Of a stretch of 64,000 bases of DNA, positions 41,501 through 45,501 are shown piece after piece (the stretch's first letter is position 1; each line of letters starts with the position of its first letter). The position numbers and the translations under genes are program-made. Where the stretch lies: assembly GCA_937887565.1 (NCBI GenBank), contig CALABS010000065.1:1-64000 (forward strand), written 5' to 3'. The notes beneath the pieces are model-generated. The model was not told the DNA's origin. It ran no database searches and saw only the letters and a list, made by a program, of their open reading frames with translations. The DNA is from an uncultured Rhodospirillaceae bacterium (GTDB taxonomy: Bacteria > Pseudomonadota > Alphaproteobacteria > Rhodospirillales > Magnetospirillaceae).

Positions 41501-42255
41501 CGGTCAGCGGCACGGTGCATCTGGACGGCACCCTGGTCGTCGACGTGGACGGCACTCCCGACCCGGTCGGACCCTACGCGGTCATGAGCTGGGGCAGCAG
41601 CACCGGCGCCTTCGACCGCATCCTCGGCCTGGATGATCCACTGGGGATCTCGGTCCTCGATCCGGTGTTCAGCGGCACCGGTCTGACCCTGACGGCGCAG
41701 GTCGTGACCGCCAGCATGGCCAGCAGCGCCGGCGACGACATCCTGACCGGCTCAAGCGCCGCCGACTACGCCATCGCCGGCACCGGCGACGACACCATCC
41801 TTGGTGGCGGCGGCGCCGACGTCCTGTTCGGCGGCAAGGGCGACGACACCTTCGTGATCGCCGACACCAGCTTTCACTTCCTGGACGGCGGCGACGGCAT
41901 CGACACCCTCCAGATCGACGCCTCGCTGGATCTGACCGGCCTGCGCGCCGACCTGCTCCAGGACTTCGAGCTCATCGACCTGACCGACCCCGGCGCCCAG
42001 ACCCTGACCCTGGACGGCGCCATCGCCGCCGGCATGGCGTCAGCCGTCAACGGCGTGACCGGGCTGATGAACTCGCTGGTGATCTTCGGCGACGGCGGCG
42101 ACACCGTGAGCATGGTCGGGCTCGACTGGATGGACAGCGGCAGCCAAACCCTGGCCGAAGACCCAGGGGTCAGCTATTCGGTCTACAGCAACACCACCAC
42201 CGGCGTGCAGGTCTTCGTGGACAGCAATGTCTCGGTGAACATTGTTCCCCCTTGA
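20536..42255 (+). CDS. Giant (7,239-residue) RTX adhesin-like type I secreted protein
   Basis: One uninterrupted frame. Approximate order by residue: N-terminal module (1-120); FecR-like domain (120-235, TIGTVSVAKGAVEV to TPVMTVGIRGTAG); Pro-rich linker (310-345); Ala-rich helical stretch (345-1265); RTX block and jellyroll-like module (1280-1432); second Ala-rich stretch (1435-1870); cadherin/Ig-like domain (1878-2010); two more RTX modules (2018-2341); RTX patches to about 3260; putative Ig domain (3861-3965); three LamG domains (from 3977, 4200 and 4516); further RTX modules (4849-6000); beta-helix-like repeats (6005-7060); final RTX block (7066-7112) and a C-terminal tail, the likely secretion signal. 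There is no Sec signal and almost no cysteine, as for type I substrates. No TolC, HlyB or HlyD homolog is nearby. ATG 20566 is an alternative start with GAGGGAG upstream. A calcium-stiffened adhesion role is inferred. Confidence 0.9.
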   Translation: MSRSEGEPVVMTRESVSGSLSASGQGGFSEVLDAGGGARLVLPSGSPLLDSAFSRAGSDLILTAPDGARTLVRDYFGSDTPPELVGAQGVIDGSLAARLAGPLNPGEYAQAGGGGALQTIGTVSVAKGAVEVRHADGTTATLKPGDPVFSDDVVSTAKGASVGLTFQDGTTFSLGSAGRMVLDEMVYDPATKVGSGSISLVKGAFAFVSGQIPKTEPDALTIKTPVMTVGIRGTAGGGNPNTVSMMPEAGGVVGEVVVTTPGGSVVINLPGLATIITNPSLPPSPPFSMTPGQMAQLFGGALGALPNPGALDPGFVGQVGNVFGPPVPPPNPPPEPPPGPEGQQGEGEQGILQDLQQIQQDVAAAVEQALREYEATREEIAAIQEAIEQEIKEKVEEAVERAAAEFDAEAAERARLEQEAIESLAVYGDQIAALKAEAAAALAAAEAAYAAFDLNALQVASEQAAAAYEKIVAWDSDSVTAGNQFLYAEAQAVADANPYAGVAAAMAGVTSDKAAAETAKTNAASLLETANNLSSKGAAWRDGSAITLKVSTAQASADASAELETLRQASEAAATRETEAREAARPLYIARAAAQAEWDVRVEALKDAKVSLAKAITDYVNRYKDADDPFTVPDESVDTYKVTSALETAATDYLTATSGYSDPARAFDAGDPATYTALVNAAAAAGLDSLVYSLSVKAWNDAVAAAAAAETAAHTAYTDADAAYDVADGALDTAVDAAAAAAAAYIDGQTAAASASTAAATAAYDEMLAASAAQLEAESKMDSALDSLAGDLGTSSSTALGTAYGDVAQAADAVDDATAAVAGDYSATTLATAQAAKAQAAAALSDIATRVSEVDAAVADALAALELARQIPANVGDADAAAQDLANQQLAKAEADYAKALAIQSEVYQQQTLVQSYYDQTAQAETKALALQAVADAASAETLGQAHAVAQAASTQANDALTKAEAAAKAAEVSRLLINNSADTGETKDLHTDLLARAASAITALDALDTAKAAAQVTLAALATTGVAAVDAKIAAAQSALGSASTTAARTLADTADDSAAAAYTAANEAATNATTGAAAKAAAALTAANDAKAKAEQALASGDAVAAKALAVEAADLAKAAALAAEDATRQAAAAAAQVRAVAGLQTGLDGAVATVSANVKAFVEAANWAKAVSDANAAQVATRTYVNQGTDDASDRLGVIDGYLASTSFTRIESLYNTYVVASTGLADQQARAEIQKAYDLAVKAKALIQDARTTAAGAYDGTGVTVAANSDTYVATQTGDGAANTLTGGSGADILSGLAGNDRLSGGAGADTLIGGAGADTLTGGAGADTFVVAAGESNYANAAYDTITDFTIGSDKLVFTGMAGVNTTPLVYTAVGANLAATVAKIVADTSIANRAVVFNQGGDSYLYVKGAGTGASFDGTILKLAGMTTAMGQLAEAEAKAALALSATTVGDALTYANQAVAAKAEAARLLNDIIAKAQVTAATNKDAIAAAAAALDATNGVVAQMQAAVSMKTYADQALAQLALAQKYHATVVEKAAAAQVANTEAQKLLTEAAPSEATAGTLATAADQARAAAQAAATGTSASIQAAKAAIDALLNGSGGMQAAYDALNASLKTTAVEALLAQVKAALADTQTLLSDAGQRVALAQQADDAAAAALASIQAGDTPAQREAAAIAEALTKANEALNAANQAVTRGGTAKDAAFTALFGATAANLDAETGYSDIANKLFNDLTANGSATATTLKAALGDGTIAGPDAVGPWNQALLAYDDGTRDTANPNDVLDLYDRMVEAQTAVDTAITTLQGGGLTAAQAQAAANSAANNAQLAADLAAAIEAWKAQIDQKGAAIQAIKSQFDSYIAKLAAQAKADSQIVADDETASANEDGSVTIDVLDGDLRSDGAALNSGAIVVPAGTSAANPVVTANGSWYVTGGTTVTVGSTSFITGGEIVYTPKANFSGTDSFNVTVSNSVSIGGVTPDPYVTYATSKVTVTVSAVNDAPVLAVDIATVASLPAATLTGTAAGETLTGGTGADVIAGLAGADTLAGGGGRDTLVGGAGVDTLSGGADADVFAFNAGDSGSTAATADTITDFASGLDQIQFVGMAGITLDATPYRNLGATVDATVANIAGDGAIADRTVFFTQGGNGYLYVKGSGSGTDFNGTLVKLAGVASLAPSLPAFDEREILNPVTGTAGDDALTGTWQADSILGGAGTDTISGGAGRDTIAGNEGADTITGGAGKDLFVYGTGDASAAAPDTITDFATGADQIQFTGMAGITYVTTPYAKLGATVAATVEAIVADAGVVNRTVFFTQGGDGYLYVKGAGTGASFDGTLIKLAGVTSAPATSDLVGTAGGGTNASSGTLVSALLGGRVTDVDGVSTTPPGMAVTGASGPGTWTYSTDNGATWSALTGSDSVARLLLPTTLVRFEPTAGQSGTATLTFKAWDRTSGTAGGTADTGSGTAFSTAALTASVVVNPVAHAPLLTVADRYAATPGASVDLNIAVTDPADASNYTIQITGLPAGATLSAGTQSGNVWTVTKAQLTGLQLVPPGGFTGDIRLTVAITATDGAHSATTSGTFAVGIGALSALADGLYDGSASVRDLIITGGANADTILGGGGADTLLGNGGGDTLSGAGGADSLDGGTGADVYLLAADELAAGDVIADSGSDGALDTLRLTEAGAYDLTLAGATLNGIERLEMHSGGNDVTMGTAFAAGLEAIAGGAGLDVVRLDDGGGDTTHDLTGVAITALDRIDLGTGNDTVTLDDKGIGGVLSFADGDASDGDSDTVTIFQQTGGSTVDLSAVTFTNIEHVVLQAVADTGEDPTYTGLDLTMIGSTQADAITGGAGADTLVGNAGDDMLDGGAGSDVAVYAGASADYSFSYDGTDLIVSGAEGWDKLRNIEAVKFSDATFQVVVPADPTQPVALVSASKTIMLGAATDTTYLATDALGKTIVVHDAGGTDTIDAGTLPASALRGFSRDGDDLVIHFTDQVGGGNVTFVDHFAGNPIETLVFDGESLSIPVITVSTGGSSGMDVIVGTAADETLFGGGGEDVFYGGGGNDTFVGDGTPTDWGIVGGLVSFGMATVGVSVELYDEGGYVGEATEGAWTHAFANITEIEGSVFADSLLAGPGDFFLAGGAGNDVIEGSGGIVGPTAAYWNAHTGIVANLSNSAVSGVASNTVHDGLGGVDTLIGITRIEGSSHADRLIGGDEDDQLDGGKGADIISGGAGDDRLVIGIGDGDTVDGGSGHDTLMIDGEPGDPTIHIRLPDAMVGVTNVEGLALGGNGSVSVVIRADDIRQLGGTFTIQGDANDSVILDGLWALVETTGDGSLLQSGDATLFVANGTQFGLATSEGGIAAIHTGMVHGAPETIYTLSAPDLPANGKLYVGGTEILAGGSISQQDIDAGRVYYRPNPGWSGSDSFTLDGVSHTVTTLLPSVASAAPTLDDPAGAVAYVEGDPATALFGSVTLTDSDSANLAGGRLVASVAGPVGAADILSILDAGDISVSGATVSHSGTAIGTIAGGAGMPLVVTLSAGATPAAVDALIEALAYRNESEALVDGGVRMVQVELTDGDGGTMATAARAIAITADDDAPVVSGPVALGTAENTPLAITVETLLANASDPDSTLAVANVAASGGTLLAMGAVEMVTFSEPLSGSMTISVDGSSFEIPLDDLAGEPLDHALAMVAEVIRHTYRLEKNSLTITPTGYSGSLIIDGTTIDLTGTTDADAAADVINALAATTGVTAYALGSSIRLLSDGPQAAVSGTGDLAAVTGTVPQATPAPVAAVDGATGTLMLSVAVDSYPLSFANVVDGSANPLTVDHSSDAWLFVPDPGSAAPVTITFDVTDGVNTPVATSATITVAAVNDAPVSTPIAAQVATEDESFSLDAAAHFADPDVGDTLTYAATLADGSALPSWLSIDPATGTLSGTPALADIASLMVKVRATDSGGLFSEQTFDLTVRDDTLVMGAHDAGASMRFDGADDYAVASAAALDVGTGDFTIEAWINPASLTGTQVIAAKGNGGATETLSLALVNGYLSFSATDGVDSVSVNWATPMSAGSWAHVAVVRTGDTYTLYVDGEMAASADASGPITVSSTDAVSIGAQLDSGGTAAQAGTGFAGGIDNVRLWSDARTETELAAEFRLTSPAIKDNLVAEWTMDAVAAGQVADGSGSGNVLTLGGSASPEASDPVLINPPGTAMSLNGTSEYVQVVPTLLDGQALTFEAWINTSTVARQDIITTGNPDAAGEGAYLYVDATGKLGFQVTSGTPVSSSDLIADGQWHHVAATMAGDGSVTLYIDGVAVGTGNVGAYAVTDGRTVIGAGSYAGGTTGGYFNGQIADARIWDIARTADDVAATMNERLSGDEYGLAGYFPLGGAAVEGAQIVTPNLAHDSWAGGEVQGVPDFVSTEPQSFADEITVREDTPFSSQVLSVDVNGDMQSVSVASGGYPANGWLEMASDGTFTYTPSHGFSGSDSFTVEIFDSGTGTTVTKTIAITVTEVDDPADIEAPPANEHGCLGLHGHAAVAIDGGLPTGTQSVTYELWFNTGISSPSVMSLLSAGDLSAGGGLEIQMASGLLSLALSGGGSVTAAGLTLADGEWHHVAAVAEAVGPETRLSLYVDGQLAGTAVPAVGLDIQAAAAWLGRGLAASPEQYFSGEVSDVRVHAGARTLADIQADMASAADPDDPSLVAWYDFATGTGTAIVTDATTAGLHDATIVDGDYHWADRVTAVTTAGVPLSLDGATIVDPDTTPNLPGTLKMVLSVGHGTLSLESTSGLTFVDSTANGGATLAFTGSAADLNDALALVLYTPDAGFSGRDVLKVMVDELHATLTRVSAYDMPILVLAAPTDGNDTLAGGTGTDSINGYAGDDTILGNAGDDTLLGGDGNDSLDGGDGNDVLAGGAGADFLTGSMGDDTFVYTAADQSINGVTDTILDFGLQGADAIRFDGMAGITYEATIYPASGANVAAKLADVQANAPADSIVFFLDGGDGYLYVKGSGTGTSFDGTFIKLAGRGTPPTLAEIQNGIVVGTASADSLAGTVGDDTILGGGGADTLTGDAGADVFRYTGAGDSSTAGWDRITDFAQGSDRIELLGATGIHTVSSSPAALVIGTTEALTAASIASNAAISDGTVVFWNQNGNGYLYLKNSAQPTWDGLFIELSGFTGSLTSADFVTQSLSLSGTPGADTLSGGFGNDVLMGGEGDDTLYGRDGADLLMGGDGDDVLAGGPGGDTIDGGLGIDTVSYHGGASGVMVDLGGGIATIAGVSDTLTGVERVRGTDSADTLIGGGSDVYEGFEGMGGADTIDGGAGFDEVIYANSATGVTVDLGAGTASDGDVFTNIEGVVGSEYADTLIGGGGDDVLTGGLGGDTLTGGAGSDVFVYTSPTQSVDASPNRDTITDFASGTDILRISLSGTHVDVSSFASVSTYNGGQATLAGGGVVGDGFYSSLDQALYIYVTGTTTDIGADGGYVIGSANPIAAGDLRFDITGTAGADVLVGGAGDDTFAGGAGNDTIVGGGGNDLADYSLAAGVSVNLETGTAIDGYGDSDSLSGIERVLGSRDVDTIIGDANANTLAGGGGADTLTGGDGADVFRYEAAADSNLTGWDSITDFVIGTDRIEIPGLAGVTLVSDPGAASALPADSAAAFAAAAADETVLYWTQQDNGSGPVNGYIYVKSAAHPGMNGLFIELADVSGTLTAADFLGGLSDPPPQTVTGTAGADILNDTTEADFFDALGGDDTIVVGQGRDTVSGGAGTDTVIVDPVATVTSIAVDGDDLVLGYDTGGSVRLLDQWAGDGAEVVSMVVGALGWNHTYTVTTTPDDGANLTYATAASVAAGNGDDIVVGGDGDNVVFGGDGYDVLYGHGGADTLTGGLGADVLDGGVGGDTFRFLSVADSSINEPDRIIDFVSGTDRLDFVGLAGATVVTNLGSVNPGMTAQQTAQSIAMNGDFANGAVIFWVQDNNTDGNDNGYIYINAPGTAWDGFFLELTGYTGILTDGDIAQADAGPGAGTAVSWAAAFDGPWDSAAWWSGGQTPQPGDDVTIAGYTVTHGIANDAVNAILVGSAGGLAITDGTVEVAGDVSVDDSSTLTLSGTATLIGGGTVSVAGTFSWDSGTLSTADGARASGSITLGTGARVLDTGLALAGDATILGGSTNGTGQIANAGRLEVVGNSSFGVGLANAGVLEVETATLTAAGGLVSTGLLELDSAYGASGNAAIHMGGGSVLSVAGGTLRITDGGAGATRTVSGDIDLMNAIVEVQGDATFDIEGALLYIHHVRFDIASGKTLTIDAGTDGVTVVDSTAPIEFFGDGTLDLAGTHTVMLHSDFNLMGYQSLSLSGAVTVATDNEAVFNNNGALTLVGNDDIFQVEVRNTGFMTIAGTDADGAAALTFGHGLVNTQKLVLDAAGASANVAVDLGGATLQNDVGATLQAVRSGAGGTITINGVLDNAGTLLVDHDLTLYSLSGEHISSGTIDIAAGKTLTVNGVDLINTGTIEGTGTVLLASGAALVNDGIIAAAGDEVGTLSVTGNLELGANSDVMIDIGGGGGDRIDASGYILLDGTLDLNFTDLVPIDGQQFTVMTSNNATLYGGLGADGITGTADDLTHNLGDDWTVTAVDDAGDLKITVTETADVVHWSAGSGGDWATGANWGGAAPVSGQSAVIGAVSGAVTVTSDVLDVDVLKSEADVTIGSGGFLTVNNLMTVAAGKSLTVSGGGLLGGFGTVAVLGDFSLSGGTLAGGGEVVVSGAASLAGTCDIGRMVTLKGTTTMADGTFTNGGGSGITNRGAMVVNAASAASIQIGLVNALAASLMFDAVNASGVLAVTTGEALTNEGTLTLGNSTASAGIGTVSWDLGGNSFSNDGTLVVDHGNAAAAAHTITGEVNNNAYIELNHGLTIDGALNNAWGATIDIGAGETLTVGTGQSLQNSGLITGDLGGTATIDVSAALSFTNNGTLDPGGTGIGTLAITGDLTMGGIDSRIELDIDTDTNTWDSLTVSGTVHLDGTLVVDVDGTPDPVGPYAVMSWGSSTGAFDRILGLDDPLGISVLDPVFSGTGLTLTAQVVTASMASSAGDDILTGSSAADYAIAGTGDDTILGGGGADVLFGGKGDDTFVIADTSFHFLDGGDGIDTLQIDASLDLTGLRADLLQDFELIDLTDPGAQTLTLDGAIAAGMASAVNGVTGLMNSLVIFGDGGDTVSMVGLDWMDSGSQTLAEDPGVSYSVYSNTTTGVQVFVDSNVSVNIVPP
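21595..24330 (+). repeat. Ala-rich low-complexity helical stretch 1 within the giant gene
   Basis: About 910 codons dominated by Ala with interspersed Asp, Glu, Gln, Thr and Lys (for example AALKAEAAAALAAAEAAYAAF). GCC and GCG triplets run in long arrays, giving strong low complexity at DNA level. It predicts long alpha-helices or a coiled-coil rod. A second stretch of the same character occupies about 24840-26150. The two bracket the first RTX module. Confidence 0.8.
24379..24835 (+). repeat. RTX-jellyroll module, first copy
   Basis: Six or so GGxGxDxxx nonapeptides (24379-24535) are followed by DTITDFTIGSDKLVFTGMAG and, 60 residues later, SYLYVKGAGTGASFDG ending in KLAG. This unit recurs at about 26587-27050, 27115-27560, 35080-35570, 35620-36050, 37005-37640 and 38030-38510, with variants ending ELSG, ELAD or ELTG. 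The nonapeptides bind calcium in known RTX proteins. Confidence 0.85.
35080..38530 (+). repeat. Dense cluster of RTX modules in the giant gene
   Basis: At least four complete RTX-plus-jellyroll modules lie head to tail, with extra nonapeptide patches near 36070-36260, 36400-36680 and 37680-37800. Each carries an ITDF-type strand after the calcium turns and a G-Y-(L/I)-Y strand near its end. A degenerate copy near 36700-36970 keeps DTITDFASGTD but ends in YIYVTGTTTD. Confidence 0.8.
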
Positions 42256-42279
42256 CGCGGGTGGGGGCGGGGCCGGCCC

Positions 42280-44574
42280 TCAGGCCCGCTCCGCCGCCTC
42301 GGCGGCCAGGCGGGAGACCAGGGCGGCCAGGCGGTCGAAATCCACCGGCTTGGACAGAAACTCGTTCATGCCGGCCTCGAAGCACTGCTTGGCGTCGTCG
42401 GCGAAGGCGTTGGCGGTCAGCGCGATGATGGGCACGGTGCCGTGCGGGGGCGGCAGTTCGCGGATGCGCCGCGCCGCCTCGAGCCCGTCCATCACCGGCA
42501 TGCCGATATCCATCAGGATGGCGTCGAAGCGTTCGCCGCTCGCCTTGTCCACCGCGTCGCGGCCGTTGGCGGCCACCTCCACCCGATGGCCGCGCCGGCC
42601 CAGGAAGGTGGCGACGACCTTCTGGTTGACGGGATTGTCCTCGGCCAGCAGGAAGCGCAGCGCCGGCGCCACGGCCGCCTCGACGGGATTGGGTTCGGCG
42701 GCGGCGGGGGCCTCGGACGGGTCGAGCGGCAGCTCGAACCAGAAGGTGCTGCCCCGGCCGGGCTCGCTCTCGACGCCGATGCGGCCCGCCTGCAGTTCCA
42801 CCAGCCGTCGGCAGATGGCCAGGCCCAGCCCGGTGCCGCCATAGCGGCGGGTGATCGCGGTGTCGCCTTGCTGGAACGGTTCGAACAGGCGGTCGCGCAT
42901 GTCCGGCGGGATGCCGATGCCGCTGTCCTCGACCTCGAAGCGGACCATGGGGAGCATGCCGCCCCGGGTCACCGAGACCCGGACGCTTCCATGGTCGGTG
43001 AACTTGATGGCATTGCCGACCAGATTGAGCAGGATCTGGCGCAGCCGCAGGTCGTCGCCCGTCACCCATTGGGGAAGGTCGGCGGCGGCGGCGGTGACGA
43101 GGGCGATACCCTTCTCGGCGGCGCGTCCGCGCAGCAGGCCGGTCACGTCGTCGACCACCGCGGACAGCGGGAAGACGGTGCGCGTCAACTGGACCTTGCC
43201 CGCCTCCATGCGCGACAGGTCGAGGATGTCGTTGAGCAGGGCGTGCAGGGCGCGACCGGAACTGCACAGCGTCTCGACCTGCTCGTGCTGCTCGGGGGGC
43301 AGCGGCGCCTCCCGCAGCAATTGCGCCATGCCGAGGATGCCGTTCATGGGGGTGCGGATCTCGTGGCTCATGGTGGCCAGGAAGTCCGACTTGGCGCGGG
43401 TGGCCGCTTCGGCGCGCTCCTTCGCCTCCTTGAGGTCCTCCTCGGCCTGGCGGCGGTCGGAGATGTCGTGAACGCCGGCCATCAGCACCGGCTCGCCCCT
43501 GAAGACGGTGGGAACCGCCGAGATCAGCCCCCAGAAGGTGGTGCCGTCGCCGCGGCGCAGCCGCGCCTCGAAGGCCCGGACGTGGCCGTGCTCGGCCACC
43601 AGCCGCAGCAGGCGGTCACGGTCGGCGGAGTCGACGTAGAAATCCTTGGTCGCCATGCCGACCGGGTCCAGGGACTTCAGCAGCGTGTCCTTGACCTGCT
43701 GGTTGGCGAACAGGATGCGGTTGTCGGCCATCCGGGTCATGACCACCGGCACCGGCATGCTGTCGACGATGACCCGCAGGCGCTCCTCGCTCTCGCGCAG
43801 CGCCGCTTCCGAGGCCTTGGCCGCCTCGAGGCGCTCGATCTCGATGGCGTGGCGGCGGAAGACCTCGGCGGCGCGGGCGATGTCGCCGATCTCGTCGGTG
43901 CGGCCGAGGGCGGGCAGGGCGACGTCCTTCTGCCCCTGGGCAAGGCGCAGCAGGGCGGTCGCCATGGCGTGCAGCGGGATGGTGATCCGCCGGACACTCC
44001 AGATGATGGCGGTCGACAGGGTGACGAGCATGGCGACCATGCCGGCCAGACTGAACCGCATTCCCCGCCGCACGTCGCGTTCGGCGGCTTCCGGCGAGAA
44101 CCCGATCACCAGGGTGCCGACCGCCTCGCGGATCTGTCCGGTGCGATAGACGATGTCGCGGCTGACCACCAGGACCTTGTCCGTGGTGTTGCCTGGGTTG
44201 CCCAGTTGGCCGTAGGAGGAGCCGTCGACGGCGGCCACATGGACCCATGCCACGTCCGGGTCGCCGGCCATGGCGCGAACCAGCACCCCGACCACCTCGC
44301 GGTCGAAGTCGTAGAGCGGCCGCGACATGGCGACCGCCTGGACGTCGGCCATGCGCTCCGCCTTTTGCGACAGCAGGGCCAGGCGCTCGTCCCGCATGGC
44401 CTTCAGGCGCGCGATCTCGGAAACCGACACCACCGCGACGACGGCCAGCAGGGCGATGGTCAGCACCCTGGCGCCCAGCGGCAACCGCCGGAACCGGCCC
44501 TGGGACGGTGCCATCGCCACCGCGCCGGTTCCATCGGTCGCGGCGGACCTTTCCTCGACGCCGTCACGCTCCAA
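42280..44574 (-). CDS. Hybrid sensor histidine kinase (HAMP-PAS-HisKA-ATPase-REC)
   Basis: A 764-residue membrane kinase. First span about residues 33-52, periplasmic domain about 53-170, second span about 172-193, HAMP to about 245, PAS domain ending VHDISDRRQAEED. HisKA has H404 in MSHEIRTPMNG, the ATPase domain has NLVGNAIKF, DSGIGIP and GTGLGLAICRRLV, and a C-terminal receiver has D689 in ILMDIGMPVMDG. The start is TTG 44574, chosen because GGGAGG lies 7 nt upstream; the next ATG (44514) has no ribosome site. It is convergent with the giant gene (24-bp gap) and may be cotranscribed with the upstream cyclic-nucleotide protein (94 bp). Its phosphorelay target (HPt or regulator) is not present here. 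Confidence 0.9.
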   Translation of the reverse strand: MERDGVEERSAATDGTGAVAMAPSQGRFRRLPLGARVLTIALLAVVAVVSVSEIARLKAMRDERLALLSQKAERMADVQAVAMSRPLYDFDREVVGVLVRAMAGDPDVAWVHVAAVDGSSYGQLGNPGNTTDKVLVVSRDIVYRTGQIREAVGTLVIGFSPEAAERDVRRGMRFSLAGMVAMLVTLSTAIIWSVRRITIPLHAMATALLRLAQGQKDVALPALGRTDEIGDIARAAEVFRRHAIEIERLEAAKASEAALRESEERLRVIVDSMPVPVVMTRMADNRILFANQQVKDTLLKSLDPVGMATKDFYVDSADRDRLLRLVAEHGHVRAFEARLRRGDGTTFWGLISAVPTVFRGEPVLMAGVHDISDRRQAEEDLKEAKERAEAATRAKSDFLATMSHEIRTPMNGILGMAQLLREAPLPPEQHEQVETLCSSGRALHALLNDILDLSRMEAGKVQLTRTVFPLSAVVDDVTGLLRGRAAEKGIALVTAAAADLPQWVTGDDLRLRQILLNLVGNAIKFTDHGSVRVSVTRGGMLPMVRFEVEDSGIGIPPDMRDRLFEPFQQGDTAITRRYGGTGLGLAICRRLVELQAGRIGVESEPGRGSTFWFELPLDPSEAPAAAEPNPVEAAVAPALRFLLAEDNPVNQKVVATFLGRRGHRVEVAANGRDAVDKASGERFDAILMDIGMPVMDGLEAARRIRELPPPHGTVPIIALTANAFADDAKQCFEAGMNEFLSKPVDFDRLAALVSRLAAEAAERA

Positions 44575-44628
44575 ATGCCGCCCTCCCAGGCCATGGATCG
44601 AGCCATCCTACAGGGGAGCGGGGGCATA

Positions 44629-44664
44629 CGAAAGGCGTGAGGTGTAGGCGAAAGGCGTGAGGTG
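44629..44664. repeat. 20-bp-period tandem duplication upstream of the hybrid kinase
   Basis: The 16-mer CGAAAGGCGTGAGGTG occurs at 44629-44644 and again at 44649-44664, a two-copy direct repeat of period 20 in the space between the two minus-strand genes. It could be a replication slippage product or a paired binding site. Confidence 0.7.
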
Positions 44665-44668
44665 GGGG

Positions 44669-45277
44669 TCAGCCCTTGTCGAGGACCGTCCGCGGCGAGA
44701 CGCCCTTGGTATCGCCCGGGGCGATCACCGAGCCGCGACGGTCCACATGCTCGCGGGTCACGGTCTTGACCCGCTGGATGGCGCGGATGAGATCCTCCAG
44801 CGCCTGGACCGTGTCGGGGTTGAAATCCTCGACCGTGACCTCGTTGACATAGGTGCGGATGTCGAGCGTATAGGCGTCGAGCATGCGCAGGTAGTCGTGG
44901 ATGCTGCGCGGGCGCTTGTTGTAGAGCTTGTGGCTGGCGCGGATGTTGTTGAGGAAAATGGTGATCAGGCCACGGATGAACGGATCGGTGCCGGCCAGCT
45001 TCTGGTCGAACACCGCCTTGGGCACGCGGACGACGATGACGTGATTGTCGGCGACGGCGGTGGCCATGCGCGGCGTGCCGTCGATGACCGCCATCTCGCC
45101 GAAGATGCCGCCCTGCTTGATGACGCCAAGCTTGACGGTCTCGCCCTCGATGTCCTTGTAGATCGCCACCTCGCCGCTTTCGACCACATAGGCGGCGTCG
45201 CCACGGTCGCCTTCGGCGAAAATGACCTTCCCCGGCTCGAAGCTGCGGCGGTCGAGGATTTGGGACCCGTTCATCAT
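44669..45277 (-). CDS. Cyclic-nucleotide-binding-domain protein without HTH
   Basis: A 202-residue protein whose first 115 residues are a cNMP-binding fold (FEPGKVIFAEGDRGDAAYVVESGEVAIY, then GGIFGEMAVIDGTPRMATAVA). The phosphate-binding cassette has the FGEMAVIDGTPRMATA pattern; the Arg and Glu that contact cAMP or cGMP are present. The C-terminal 85 residues (IFLNNIRASHKLYNKRPRS, then TYVNEVTVEDF) are helical but do not resemble the Crp winged helix. It is likely a second-messenger-responsive scaffold, not a DNA-binding regulator. Two adjacent ATGs (45277 and 45274) are equally possible starts. It is divergent from trxA across 224 bp, which holds the trxA promoter. Confidence 0.75.
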   Translation of the reverse strand: MMNGSQILDRRSFEPGKVIFAEGDRGDAAYVVESGEVAIYKDIEGETVKLGVIKQGGIFGEMAVIDGTPRMATAVADNHVIVVRVPKAVFDQKLAGTDPFIRGLITIFLNNIRASHKLYNKRPRSIHDYLRMLDAYTLDIRTYVNEVTVEDFNPDTVQALEDLIRAIQRVKTVTREHVDRRGSVIAPGDTKGVSPRTVLDKG

Positions 45278-45414
45278 TGTTCCCGAACTGCGGCGGACAC
45301 CGTGGCCCGCCCGGGCATTGATGCCATCGCCGCCGCCGCCGGTCAAAGCTCTTCGCATGCAGGTATGCCGCCCCCATATCTTCGAGCGATCGCGCCCGTC
45401 GCTTGGGGTGCGGC

Positions 45415-45443
45415 TTGACGCCCCCGCCGGGGCTTTCTACGAT
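45415..45443 (+). promoter_or_regulatory. Sigma-70-type promoter of trxA
   Basis: TTGACG (45415-45420), 17-bp spacer, TACGAT (45438-45443), about 58 bp upstream of the trxA ATG. Both hexamers match five of six or better and four of six consensus bases. The rest of the 45278-45414 spacer shows nothing definite. Confidence 0.65.
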
Positions 45444-45501
45444 GCTTCGCTAATGTGTCTCATGGCCTGCGGGGCCTTTCATTGGAGCAAGGATACTGGC
45501 G

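Noticed and set aside
22231..41520. Very long open frames on the minus strand opposite the giant gene (about 1,080 to 1,450 codons)
   Set aside because: They mirror the GC-rich, repeat-rich plus-strand codons, consist of G/V/D/H/Q-rich nonsense without domains, and have no ribosome sites. They are shadows of the repeated Gly-Asp codons.
20536..42255. RTX haemolysin/toxin
   Set aside because: No pore-forming or acylation region and no hlyC-like gene. LamG, Ig-like and stalk-like parts point to an adhesin or surface-layer protein instead.
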